A stretch of 39,508 nt of DNA from Myxococcales bacterium (GCA_013297655.1 JAAFHV010000023.1:6040-45547), one strand, 5' to 3'. Counted from the stretch's first letter, positions 18,629 to 26,536 are shown. Notes: generated by a model from the letters alone, not told the origin. Made by a program: numbers and translations.

Positions 18629-19194
18629 GGCACTGGCACCGCCGGCGTCTTGCCGTCGACGATCCCTTTGGCCGTCTCTTCCATCATCTTTTGGCTCGGC
18701 ATATTGCGCACCGGGAAGAACGCGGTGATGTCGCCCACCCCGGGCGACACCGTCGGCTGACGAAGCTTATCCAAGAAGCACGTGCCCTCGAGCAGCTTGT
18801 CGACCGGGAGCTGGTTCCGGCTCGAGAAGCGCGCCTCCCGCACCTTGCCGTCGGGCCCGAGGATCACCTCTACGAACACGGTCGCGTAGATGCCTTCCAT
18901 GCAACCTGCAGCCATCTTGGCGGCGGGAGCGAGCGCGCGCGACACCTCTTCCATCCGCCCCGGCGGCATCGGCGCGGTCGACGAGAGCGAGAGCTCGGCG
19001 ACGGTGTCCTTCGGTGCCATCGCCGCTTCGCGCGCCTTCATCATCTCGGTGTCGCGAGGATCGTGCTTTCGCGCCTTCACGATCCACAAAGTGGTGATGA
19101 GAAGCACGAGCACGAGCATCGCGACGAGGCCGACCTTGGCTTCGCCCTTCTTCTCGACTGGGTCGACCTTGATGTGGCGCGCCTCGTCCGTCAT
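18625..19194 (-). CDS. Membrane-anchored periplasmic protein with TonB/AgmX-type C-terminal region
   Basis: A 189-residue protein with a charged N-terminus, one transmembrane segment (about 21-40, VGLVAMLVLVLLITTLWIV) and a periplasmic remainder. The region around residues 110-150 (GIYATVFVEVILGPDGKVREARF) resembles the C-terminal strand pattern of TonB and of the AgmX/PglI family, in which a segment like VxxVIxxDGxV is conserved; the two Cys near 113 and 150 would be placed to form a disulfide, also usual in that family. No proline-rich spacer is present. Two GGAG motifs precede ATG 19194. The stop overlaps the start of the following lipoprotein gene. It may couple an inner-membrane motor to that lipoprotein; this is inference. 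Confidence 0.68.
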   Translation of the reverse strand: MTDEARHIKVDPVEKKGEAKVGLVAMLVLVLLITTLWIVKARKHDPRDTEMMKAREAAMAPKDTVAELSLSSTAPMPPGRMEEVSRALAPAAKMAAGCMEGIYATVFVEVILGPDGKVREARFSSRNQLPVDKLLEGTCFLDKLRQPTVSPGVGDITAFFPVRNMPSQKMMEETAKGIVDGKTPAVPVP

Positions 19195-19243
19195 GTCTCC
19201 GTCTCCGTTCGCCGCGGCGCGCTTGCGTGCTCGAAGCCCCTCG

Positions 19244-19272
19244 GATCTATCCCAAAAGGCGTTCTTTTTCGA
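19244..19272 (-). promoter_or_regulatory. Possible promoter for the 19194-17366 gene pair
   Basis: Reading the minus strand, TCGAAA (19272-19267) and TAGATC (19249-19244) are 17 bases apart, with four and three matches to the -35 and -10 consensus. The site lies about 50 bases before ATG 19194 in a small AT-richer patch between it and the end of the prenyltransferase gene. Myxococcota promoters are poorly defined, so this is only a candidate. Confidence 0.22.
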
Positions 19273-19323
19273 CCGGCGCCGCGAATTTACGCCCTTTCGT
19301 CGCGCACCAGCGGTCCGCGAAGA

Positions 19324-20208
19324 TCACCCGCGCGAGAGCCACCAAGCGTCCACGAGCGTGGTCACGAAGAAGCCCGCGCTCACGAACGCGTTGCAGTCGA
19401 AGAAGGCCTTGTCGATCTTCTCCAGGTTCCCTCCGCGCACGAGGCGGTGCTCCACGAAGAGGATCACGCCGAACATGATCACTCCGGCGAAGAACACGGG
19501 GCCGCGGTGCAGCGCCGCGCCGGCGCTCGCGAAGCACAAGATCGTGATCGCGTGCGCTGCCGCGGCGAGGCGCATCGCGCCCTTGGTGCCGAAGCGCGCC
19601 GGCACCGAATGGAGCCCATTTTCACGGTCGAAGCGCTCGTCTTGGAGCGAGTACAGCACGTCGAACCCGAAGAGCCAGGTAAGCACCCCGAGCATGATCG
19701 CGACGATGCCGAGGCCCGGCTTCGCCCCCGTCGCGATCCACGCGCCGCCGGGAGCGAGCGACAACGCGAGCCCGAGCCACGCGTGCGCGCCCCAGGTGAA
19801 GCGCTTCGCATACGAATACCCGAGCAGCACGAACAGCACCGGGATCGCCAAGAGCGCCGGCACGAGGCCCAAGGTCGCCGCGCTCGCCAAGAACACCAGC
19901 GCCGAGCCCACCGTGAGCGCGAGGGCCTCTTTTGGCTTCACTTTGCCCGATTGAATCGGCCGCTCTTTGGTGCGCGGGTTCTTCGCGTCCACGTCGCGAT
20001 CGGCATAACGGTTCCACGCCATCGCGCTCGTGCGCGCCGCCACCATGCACACCAGCATCGCGAGCACACGCGCGGGAGTGAGCGGCAGGTGCGGCTCTCG
20101 CAGCGCGAGCACCGTCGCCGTCGCCGCGAACGGCAACGCGAAGACCGTGTGCGTGAACGCGACGAGATCCGCGTACGCGCGAAGCTTCCCCAAGACTCCC
20201 TGGCTCAT
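19324..20208 (-). CDS. mqnP: UbiA-family prenyltransferase, menaquinone type (MqnP)
   Basis: A 294-residue integral membrane protein with about eight hydrophobic helices. The two Asp-rich motifs that bind magnesium and the polyprenyl diphosphate are present: N66-x3-D70-x3-D74 (NRYADRDVD) and D190-x3-D194 (QDERFD). In the futalosine pathway this enzyme attaches the isoprenoid tail to the naphthoate ring in the inner membrane; the sequence fits the UbiA subgroup with TSAMAWNRYADRDVDAKNPRT seen in that route. ATG 20208 is preceded by AAGGAG at five bases and overlaps the stop of the deaminase gene (ATGA). It is the last gene of the menaquinone operon. A 4-hydroxybenzoate prenyltransferase is the alternative by family, but the neighbours argue for menaquinone. 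Confidence 0.9.
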   Translation of the reverse strand: MSQGVLGKLRAYADLVAFTHTVFALPFAATATVLALREPHLPLTPARVLAMLVCMVAARTSAMAWNRYADRDVDAKNPRTKERPIQSGKVKPKEALALTVGSALVFLASAATLGLVPALLAIPVLFVLLGYSYAKRFTWGAHAWLGLALSLAPGGAWIATGAKPGLGIVAIMLGVLTWLFGFDVLYSLQDERFDRENGLHSVPARFGTKGAMRLAAAAHAITILCFASAGAALHRGPVFFAGVIMFGVILFVEHRLVRGGNLEKIDKAFFDCNAFVSAGFFVTTLVDAWWLSRG

Positions 20209-21506
20209 ACCGTCTCCTTGCGCTCGTCCGGTTGGCACGGCTGGTTTTCGTCGAGCCGCCGCGGCGGCACGGTGTCCGAGCGACCGCGCGACACACGATC
20301 GAGGCGCCTGCGCGGCGCGCCGACGCTCGCCAAAAGCACCTCCGAGGCCGACCCTGGGCCGTGGCCGTCGACCGCGAAGAGGCCCGGACGCGCGCCCTTC
20401 GCGACCCGTCCGATCTCCGAAATCCCGAGCGCGCACGCGCCGTTCCATGTGGCCATTTGCAAGAGGGTGTCCGCGCTCGTCTCCGGAAAACGTGACTTCA
20501 GCTCGCGCGCTTCTTCGAGCACGTCGAGCGACGCACACGAGGCGAGCGAGTCGGTCCCGAGGGCCGGCGCGAGCCCGGCGCGAAGCATCGCGGGGAGGTT
20601 CGGCGAGCGCCCCTCGATCCACTGGTTCGACCGCGGGCAGAGCACCACGTTCGCGTTCTTCGCCGCGATCGTCTCGAGCTCCGCCGACGTCGCGTCGGTG
20701 AGGTGCACGAGCACCACGTCGTCAGCGAGGAGGCTGAGGCTCTCCGCGTACGCGATCGGGCCGAGGCGCGGCCACACGAAGGCGCCCTCGGGCACGCCCA
20801 TCGCCGCGAGGAACGTGATCATCGCGCCGGTCCCGTGCTCGAGCGCCTCGCGCTCCGCCGCGTGCTCGGCGAGGTGAATCGACGACCGCGCGCCACGGCT
20901 CCGCGCGAGGGCGACGAGGGTCCGCACCGCGTCGGGGTGGGTCGTGTGAAGCGTGTGCGCGGAAGGCGACCACACGAGGCCACCCTCGAACGACGACGCG
21001 TGCTTCGAGGCCTCGACCTTCATCGCTTCTACGCGCGCCATCGCGGCTTCGAGAACCGAGCCGAACACCTCGTGAAACAGCGCCCCACGAATGCCCGCGC
21101 GATAGAGGTGCGTCGCCGACGAGAGCCCGTTTCCCACGTCGCCGACCGCCACCGTGCCGAACCGCACGAGGGCATCCACCGCGTCCGCGGTCGCTTTTTC
21201 GGCGCGCGCGGCGGTGGTCTTCATCCGCTTGCCGAGCATCTTTTTGGCCCACGCCGCGAAGCCGAGGCCGGGCGGCGCGCTCTTCGCGAGGCTCGAAAGC
21301 TCTAGGTGCGTGTGCGCGTTTACGAGGCCGGGAAACGCGACACCATCGATCCGCGTCACGTCGGCGCCGGTGCTTCGGGGGAGCACCTCGGAGGCGCTCC
21401 CCACGTCGAGCACGAGGCCAGTGTCGTCGACCACCACCGCAGCGTCGAGGAGCGACGGGCCGTCCCCCACGACGAGCCCGCTCGTGTGGAAGACGTGCGC
21501 TCTCAC
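20205..21506 (-). CDS. Amidohydrolase, probable aminofutalosine deaminase
   Basis: A 433-residue amidohydrolase-superfamily enzyme. Zinc ligands can be placed: H65 and H67 (NAHTHLE), H211 (SIHLAEH), H268 (LVHLTD) and D319 (LGTDS). In some bacteria an enzyme of this group removes the 6-amino group of 6-amino-6-deoxyfutalosine, the MqnE product, giving futalosine for MqnB. Position in the operon between the MqnA-MqnC and MqnP genes makes that role likely here; a generic adenosine or S-adenosylhomocysteine deaminase is the alternative. It starts with GTG 21506, five bases after CGGAG, and overlaps both neighbours by four bases. The C-terminus beyond about residue 400 is a polar extension (RRRLDRVSRGRSD), probably disordered. 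Confidence 0.85.
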   Translation of the reverse strand: MRAHVFHTSGLVVGDGPSLLDAAVVVDDTGLVLDVGSASEVLPRSTGADVTRIDGVAFPGLVNAHTHLELSSLAKSAPPGLGFAAWAKKMLGKRMKTTAARAEKATADAVDALVRFGTVAVGDVGNGLSSATHLYRAGIRGALFHEVFGSVLEAAMARVEAMKVEASKHASSFEGGLVWSPSAHTLHTTHPDAVRTLVALARSRGARSSIHLAEHAAEREALEHGTGAMITFLAAMGVPEGAFVWPRLGPIAYAESLSLLADDVVLVHLTDATSAELETIAAKNANVVLCPRSNQWIEGRSPNLPAMLRAGLAPALGTDSLASCASLDVLEEARELKSRFPETSADTLLQMATWNGACALGISEIGRVAKGARPGLFAVDGHGPGSASEVLLASVGAPRRRLDRVSRGRSDTVPPRRLDENQPCQPDERKETV

Positions 21507-23398
21507 CGCGGCTCCGTGAGCCAGTCGTAGCGAACGTTCCGCCGGGTGGCCTTGTAGCCCGCGGCGTGAATGCGCTCTTCCATGCCCTCCGCGTCCATCC
21601 GGAACGTGGTGCCCGCGCTCGAGACCACGTTCTCCTCGAACATGACGCTCCCGAAGTCGTCGGCGCCGAAGAGCAGCGCGACCTGCCCCACCTCCGGCCC
21701 CTGGGTAACCCACGACGCGCCGACATGGTCGAGGTTGTCGAGCATGATCCGCGCGACCGCTTGCTGGCGAAGGTAGAGCAGCGTGCCGTGCTCGCCGGGC
21801 ATGATGTGGGTGCCCTCCTCGAACTGGTAATCCCAGCAGAAGAACGCGGTAAATCCGCCTGTTTCGTCCTGCAAATCGCGAATCTTCAGGAGGTGGTGGA
21901 TGCGATCGCGCGCGTTGTCGACGGTGCCGTACATCATCGTCGCGCTCGAGCGGAGGCCCATCGCGTGCGCGGTGCGCATCACGCCGAGCCACTCCTCGCT
22001 CGTGCACTTGGTCTTCGCAATCTTGCGTCGCACGCGGTCGACCAAAATCTCCGCGCCACCGCCCGGCACCGAGTCGAGGCCCGCGCCGTGGAGGCGCTCG
22101 AGCACCTGCCGCACCGAGAGGCTCTCCATCTGCGCGATGTGAAGAATCTCCTCCGGCGAGAGCGCGTGGAGGCCGAGCTGATACTCGGATTTGATCCAGC
22201 GAAAGAGGTCTTCGTACCAGCCGATGCGAAGGTCCGGGTTGAGCCCTCCCTGAAGGAGGATCTGCACGCCGCCCTTGTCTTTCACCTCTTGCAGCTTCTT
22301 GGCGAGCACCTCGCGGGTGAGCACGTAGCCCTCGGGATCGCCCGGTTTCCTGTAGAATGCACAGAACCGGCAGCTCGTCGTACACACGTTCGTGTAGTTC
22401 ACGTTGCGGTCGACGATGTACGTCACCACGTCGTTCGGGTTCTTCCGCTGACGGGTCGACGTCGCGACGAGGCCGAGATCGAAGAGGCTCGCTTCGGCGA
22501 GGAGGCGCTCCCCTTCGTCGCCGGAGAGGCGCGCGCCTTCTTCGGCCCGTGCAAGGATCGTGTCGAGCGAGGGCTTGTGCCGCGGCGTCGTCGCCGGGCG
22601 TGCGCTCGAGACGCGCGTGAAACGTGTGGCCGGCAGGAGACCGGCGGACGCGGCTTCGTCGAGGAAGCGCTCGAGCCCGCGCATCGCCTCGTCGTCGAGA
22701 TCGTAACGGAGGTTCGTCTGCAGGTACGAGCGGAGCCCCTCCTCGGAGAGACCATGCGCTTCAGCGTGCGCGCGGGCGAGCGCGGGCCGGCTCTCGAGGC
22801 CATACGCTTTGGCCTTCTCGAGCTCGCGCACGTCGTCGAGCGAGAGCGCACCCGGCCGCGCGAACCACGCCGCGAACACGAACGGGAGCCCGGTGTCCTC
22901 GTGCCACGCCTGCGCGAGGTCCACGACGTGAGGGTATTTCCCTTCGATCGCGAGCGCGGGATCGCCGATGACGAGCGCGCCGCGCGTGCCGCCGACGCTC
23001 GCGATCGCTTCCTTCGACGTCGCCCCGAAGAGCTTCGGAGAAGCCTTGCGCTTCTTCATCACGAGCCGCGCGAGCACTGCGCTCGTGCGCGACGAAAGAT
23101 CGAGACGAAGCTCGGTGAGCTCGTGGAGCGGCACCTCCGACACGAGGACCACGCTCCGCACCGGGCCCCGCGCCCCGATGCACGCGTCCGACACGATCTC
23201 GAGCCCGCCCAACGTCGCCGCCGCCGCGACCGGCATGAGCGCCGCCGCGACCTCTTCCTCCGCGAGCTTCCGCGCCACCTCGGAGGGGAGCCCGAGATCG
23301 AGCCCGAGCACGCCCTCGAGCGGCTTGCCCGCGCCGAACGCATCCCACAGCGGACGCGCGTTCAAGTATTCGACAGCACCTAAGGTTTTGCCGCTCAC
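21503..23398 (-). CDS. mqnA-mqnC: Bifunctional MqnA-MqnC fusion: chorismate dehydratase / cyclic dehypoxanthine futalosine synthase
   Basis: One uninterrupted 631-residue frame covering two enzymes of the futalosine route. Residues 1-262 are MqnA: GAVEYLNARPL near the start, LGLPSEVARKL, and SSRTSAVLARL near 102-112. MqnA dehydrates chorismate to 3-enolpyruvyl-benzoate. After a Ser/Pro/Thr-rich linker (about 262-278), residues 278-631 are MqnC, a radical SAM enzyme with C339-x3-C343-x2-C346 for the 4Fe-4S cluster, plus PGGGAEILVDRVRRKIAKTK and the QVALLFGADDFG region. MqnC cyclises dehypoxanthine futalosine. The two reactions are separated in the pathway by MqnE, so the fusion does not join consecutive steps. 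The start is GTG 23398, seven bases after GGAGG, overlapping the stop of mqnE (GTGA); the stop overlaps the GTG of the deaminase. No internal start with a ribosome-binding site was noticed at the domain border. Confidence 0.93.
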   Translation of the reverse strand: MSGKTLGAVEYLNARPLWDAFGAGKPLEGVLGLDLGLPSEVARKLAEEEVAAALMPVAAAATLGGLEIVSDACIGARGPVRSVVLVSEVPLHELTELRLDLSSRTSAVLARLVMKKRKASPKLFGATSKEAIASVGGTRGALVIGDPALAIEGKYPHVVDLAQAWHEDTGLPFVFAAWFARPGALSLDDVRELEKAKAYGLESRPALARAHAEAHGLSEEGLRSYLQTNLRYDLDDEAMRGLERFLDEAASAGLLPATRFTRVSSARPATTPRHKPSLDTILARAEEGARLSGDEGERLLAEASLFDLGLVATSTRQRKNPNDVVTYIVDRNVNYTNVCTTSCRFCAFYRKPGDPEGYVLTREVLAKKLQEVKDKGGVQILLQGGLNPDLRIGWYEDLFRWIKSEYQLGLHALSPEEILHIAQMESLSVRQVLERLHGAGLDSVPGGGAEILVDRVRRKIAKTKCTSEEWLGVMRTAHAMGLRSSATMMYGTVDNARDRIHHLLKIRDLQDETGGFTAFFCWDYQFEEGTHIMPGEHGTLLYLRQQAVARIMLDNLDHVGASWVTQGPEVGQVALLFGADDFGSVMFEENVVSSAGTTFRMDAEGMEERIHAAGYKATRRNVRYDWLTEPR

Positions 23399-24543
23399 GG
23401 GAGCACCTCCAGGTGCCTGCCGGCCTTGCGATCGCGCACCTTGAGGGCGCTCTCCGGGAGGCTGGTCTTCTCGTGCTCGCGCACCACGTTGTAGAGGGTG
23501 TCGCGCTCCACCGGCTTGCGGCCTGCCTCGCGGATGAGGCGAATCAGGTCGGCTTCGGAGAGCCCGTCTGGCGAGCGCGTGCCGGCCGCTTTGTAGATCG
23601 TCTCGTGCACGATCGTGCCGTCGATGTCGTCGGCGCCGAACGCGAGGGCGACCTGCGCGATCTTGGGCGTCATGCTGACCCAATAGGCCTTGATGTGATC
23701 GAAGTTGTCGAGCACGAGCCGGCCCACCGCCACGTTGCGGAGGTCGTCCATCGCCGTCGGCGCGGGCAGGTGTTTCATCCCGTTTCCATCGGGGTGGAAC
23801 GCGAGCGGGATGTAGGCCTGGAAGCCCTTCGTCTCGTCTTGCAGCCCGCGGAGCCTCATCAGGTGATCGACGCGGTGCTCGAAGGTCTCGATGTGCCCGT
23901 AGAGCATCGTCGCGTTCGAGCGCATGCCCATCGCGTGCGCCACGCGATGCACCTCGAGCCACTCGTCTGCCGTCGCCTTGTCGTTGCTGATCCGCGAGCG
24001 CACCTCGGGGTGGAAGATCTCCGCGCCGCCGCCGGGCAAGCTGTCGAGCCCCGCCGCGCGGAGCTTCTCGAGCACCTCGCGCACCGTCATCCCGTAGTGC
24101 TGCGCGAAAAAATGCATCTCCACGCCGGTGAAGCACTTCAGGTGAATGTCCGGCTTGATGCGCTTGAAGCCCTCGAGGAGCTTCTCGTAATAAGAGAACG
24201 GCAGGCCGGGGTGGAGGCCGTTCACCACGTGCACCTCGCTCGGCGGATCGTGCATCCGCGCCTCGAGCTTCCCCCACGCTTCTTCGTGCGTCATCGTGTG
24301 CGAGCCGGGCATGTGCTCTTCCAGCTTCGCGAACGAGCAGAAGAGGCACGACGCCATGCACACGTTGGTGACCTCCACGCGGAGGTTCTTGTTGAAGTAG
24401 GTGCGATCGCCGTGGCGTCGCTCGCGGACCATGTTCGCGAGGCGACCTATCGCGAGCAAATCGTGGCTCCGGAAGAGCGCAAGGGCGTCGTCCGCGTCGA
24501 GGCGCTCACCGGCGACGACCTTCTTTTCGATCTGCTCAAGCAT
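23395..24543 (-). CDS. mqnE: Aminofutalosine synthase MqnE (radical SAM)
   Basis: A 382-residue radical SAM enzyme with C62-x3-C66-x2-C69 (VCMASCLFCSF) for the 4Fe-4S cluster. The family features GDRTYFNKNLRVEVTNVC, HVVNGLHPGLPFSYYE, SLPGGGAEIFHPEVR and QVALAFGADDIDGTIVHE are all visible, and the length is usual. MqnE joins 3-enolpyruvyl-benzoate, from MqnA, with S-adenosylmethionine to give aminofutalosine. ATG 24543 lies inside the end of the upstream small gene (8-base overlap) and has AAGGGA nine bases before it. Its stop overlaps the GTG of the MqnA-MqnC fusion. The presence of the HVVNG segment and the operon order separate it from MqnC. Confidence 0.95.
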   Translation of the reverse strand: MLEQIEKKVVAGERLDADDALALFRSHDLLAIGRLANMVRERRHGDRTYFNKNLRVEVTNVCMASCLFCSFAKLEEHMPGSHTMTHEEAWGKLEARMHDPPSEVHVVNGLHPGLPFSYYEKLLEGFKRIKPDIHLKCFTGVEMHFFAQHYGMTVREVLEKLRAAGLDSLPGGGAEIFHPEVRSRISNDKATADEWLEVHRVAHAMGMRSNATMLYGHIETFEHRVDHLMRLRGLQDETKGFQAYIPLAFHPDGNGMKHLPAPTAMDDLRNVAVGRLVLDNFDHIKAYWVSMTPKIAQVALAFGADDIDGTIVHETIYKAAGTRSPDGLSEADLIRLIREAGRKPVERDTLYNVVREHEKTSLPESALKVRDRKAGRHLEVLP

Positions 24544-25132
24544 GGAGAACCGTTCCCTTTTCGTCGCGCGCCGTGTCTCCGTGAAACACCGCGCGGCGCC
24601 CCACGTAGACGAGCACTTGTTCGATCTCTTTTTGCTGGAGAAGCTGCGCGCTCACCTGGCCTTGGCCCTTCACCCGCTTCGTCGCGTCGTCCGCGATCGG
24701 CAGGCCGCGCTTGTTCACGAGCACACCGAGCAGCTCGCTCGCGCCGAAGCCGAGCGCCACCTGCGCGAGCTCGAGCCCCGTATCCATGTAATCTACACCC
24801 ACGCGCTCCTCGTTCGAGGCGAGCACCCGCGCGACGGCGACGCGGCGGAGCACCGCGAGGCCAGCCCCTTGCGCGCCTTGTCCACCTTCTCCCCGCGTCT
24901 CGTCCCGCTTCACCCACGTGATCGGCAGCCCGCGCGGCTCGCGCAAGTGCACCGCGACCACGTCGCCGGCGGCGAGCACGCGCACCGCATCGGCGAGGGC
25001 ACCCAGGGCGAGCAGATCCGCGCTCTCGAGCTTCTCTTTTGCGCCTTCCGGCAGCGGCGAGCCTTCCAAGCGAGCGCGCGCGATGTCGCCGAGACCGGCC
25101 CGTTCGAGGGCTCTTTTGACGAGTGGGCTCAC
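24536..25132 (-). CDS. Small MqnC/MqnE-related protein lacking the radical SAM core
   Basis: A 198-residue protein without an obvious database name to me. Residues about 42-60 (LLALGALADAVRVL...GD) match the N-terminal helix of MqnE (LLAIGRLANMVRERRHGD). Residues about 95-150 (LRRVAVARVLASN ... LELAQVALGFGASELLGVL) line up with the C-terminal part of MqnC (LRQQAVARIMLDN ... PEVGQVALLFGADDFGSV). Everything between, including the CxxxCxxC cluster and the SAM barrel, is missing, and the protein has no Cys motif. The gene is intact, with a strong AAGGAG eight bases before its GTG start at 25132, a GTGA overlap with the ubiX gene, and an 8-base overlap with mqnE. An accessory or regulatory partner of the radical SAM enzymes, or a domain frozen after gene decay, are both possible. 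Confidence 0.85.
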   Translation of the reverse strand: MSPLVKRALERAGLGDIARARLEGSPLPEGAKEKLESADLLALGALADAVRVLAAGDVVAVHLREPRGLPITWVKRDETRGEGGQGAQGAGLAVLRRVAVARVLASNEERVGVDYMDTGLELAQVALGFGASELLGVLVNKRGLPIADDATKRVKGQGQVSAQLLQQKEIEQVLVYVGRRAVFHGDTARDEKGTVLHA

Positions 25133-25731
25133 GCTTTTTTCTCCTTGGCGTCGCCCCAGCGGGCGAGAAGGTCGTGCTCTACGGCGAGGTGGTCGAGGAC
25201 GCGGCCTACCACCGTGTCGATGGCCTGGGCGAGAGTCTTCGTGCGACCGTAAAACGAGGGCATCGCCGGCATGACGACCGCGCCATAACGCGAGAGCGCG
25301 AGCAAATTCTCGAGATGCAGCGTGGAGAGCGGCGTCTCGCGGGGCACGACCACGAGCTGCCTTCGCTCCTTCATCATCACGTCCGCGGCGCGGGTGAGCA
25401 GCGTATCGCTCGTACCGTGCGCGATCCGCGAGATGGTGCCCATGCTGCACGGCACGATCGCCATCGCGTGCCAGCCGGCGCTCCCGCTCGCGAACGGCGC
25501 GGAGAAGTCACGCGCGCCCCACATCGGGAGGCCGAGATCCTCACGAATGTCGCCTCCGCACTCGAGCGCCCACACCTCGGCCGCCGTGTTCGAGAGGCAC
25601 ACGCCCACCTCGAGGGTGCCCGCCGCGACCCGCTCGCGCAGCACCTCGGCGATCCGCTTCGCATAAGGCGCGCCACTCGCGCCCGTGATGCCGAGCACCA
25701 CCTTGCGCTTCCCGGCGACCGCGCCGGTCAC
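25129..25731 (-). CDS. ubiX: UbiX-family flavin prenyltransferase
   Basis: A 200-residue protein of normal UbiX length. The FMN-binding N-terminus GITGASGAPYAKRIAEVL (residues about 14-31) and the later VPCSMGTISRIAHGTSDTLLTRAADVMMKERRQLVVVPRETPL are the family signatures. UbiX attaches a prenyl group to FMN, making the cofactor for UbiD-type decarboxylases; in the futalosine route the matching decarboxylase is the UbiD-like MqnL, which is not in this window. The GTG start at 25731 follows GGAG by seven bases and overlaps the stop of ubiE by four; the stop overlaps the GTG of the small MqnC/MqnE-like gene. The long upstream extension of the open frame is shadow. Confidence 0.94.
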   Translation of the reverse strand: MTGAVAGKRKVVLGITGASGAPYAKRIAEVLRERVAAGTLEVGVCLSNTAAEVWALECGGDIREDLGLPMWGARDFSAPFASGSAGWHAMAIVPCSMGTISRIAHGTSDTLLTRAADVMMKERRQLVVVPRETPLSTLHLENLLALSRYGAVVMPAMPSFYGRTKTLAQAIDTVVGRVLDHLAVEHDLLARWGDAKEKKA

Positions 25732-26468
25732 GGCTTGTCTCCGCGCACGATCGAAGCGATCCCGAAGAGCAGATCGAAGCTCTTCACCTTCGTAAAGCCG
25801 GCCTCGCGGAGCACGTCGGCATACGCGCGGCGGGTAAGGAAGGCCTTCATGCTCTTCGAGAGGTACGCGTACGCCTCGCGATCGCCGGACACGAGGCCAC
25901 CGACGGCGGGGAGCACCACGTCGCCGTACATCGTGTGGAACGCGCGCGTGACGGCGCGCTCGGGCTGGAAGAACTCGAGCACCACGAAACGACCGCCGCG
26001 ACGGAGCACCCGAAGGGCTTCGCGCGCCCCCGCCCGCGGATCGGAGAGGTTTCGCACGCCGAAGCCGCACACGATCTTCCCGAACGAAGCGTCCGCGAAC
26101 GGGAGCGCCATCGCGTCGGCGACCACGCGCTCTACGGTGGGCGCCTTGTCTTTCCCGCGCTCGAGCATCTCGCCGGAGAAGTCGCTCGCGACGATGCGAT
26201 CACGAGGGAACGCTTCGCGAAGGAGCGGCGCGAAGTCCATCGTGCCGGAGCACACGTCGAGCACGTCGCCGCCGGCGCCACCGAAGAGCTCGGCGACCGC
26301 GCGCTTCCGCCAACGACGGTCGATGCCGAGGGAGAGCACGCCGTTCAACGTGTCGTAGGTCGGCGCGATGCGATCGAACATCGCGCGCACCTCGGAAGCG
26401 TGCGTCGACTCGCTTCCCTTCCGCCTATCGACCTCGGGTATCGGTGCAGACTGCACGGAGCTCGCCAT
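25728..26468 (-). CDS. ubiE: UbiE/MenG-type demethylmenaquinone methyltransferase
   Basis: A 246-residue class I SAM-dependent methyltransferase. Family marks: VRAMFDRIAPTYDTLNGVLSLGIDRRWR, the SAM motif DVCSGTMDF (from D71), ASDFSGEML, GFGVRNLSDP, and a C-terminal YLSKSMKAF segment. It methylates the ring of demethylmenaquinone, the last step of menaquinone synthesis. ATG 26468 was chosen: GAGG seven bases upstream, a plausible N-terminus, and only non-family sequence before it in the longer frame. It is the first gene of the operon, so the last enzyme of the pathway is made first. A palindrome and AT-rich patch at about 26537-26563 lie roughly 70 bases before it. Confidence 0.93.
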   Translation of the reverse strand: MASSVQSAPIPEVDRRKGSESTHASEVRAMFDRIAPTYDTLNGVLSLGIDRRWRKRAVAELFGGAGGDVLDVCSGTMDFAPLLREAFPRDRIVASDFSGEMLERGKDKAPTVERVVADAMALPFADASFGKIVCGFGVRNLSDPRAGAREALRVLRRGGRFVVLEFFQPERAVTRAFHTMYGDVVLPAVGGLVSGDREAYAYLSKSMKAFLTRRAYADVLREAGFTKVKSFDLLFGIASIVRGDKP

Positions 26469-26536
26469 GGGGGTGCCTCGCTCCTCTTTCCCTCCCGAGG
26501 GCGCCCAATTCGTGAGGGACCTCGCAGGGTTTAGAG

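Noticed and set aside
24536..25132. Calling the small gene a pseudogene of mqnE
   Set aside because: It has an intact frame, a strong ribosome-binding site, overlapping starts and stops with both neighbours, and host-like codon use, so it appears to be a maintained gene.
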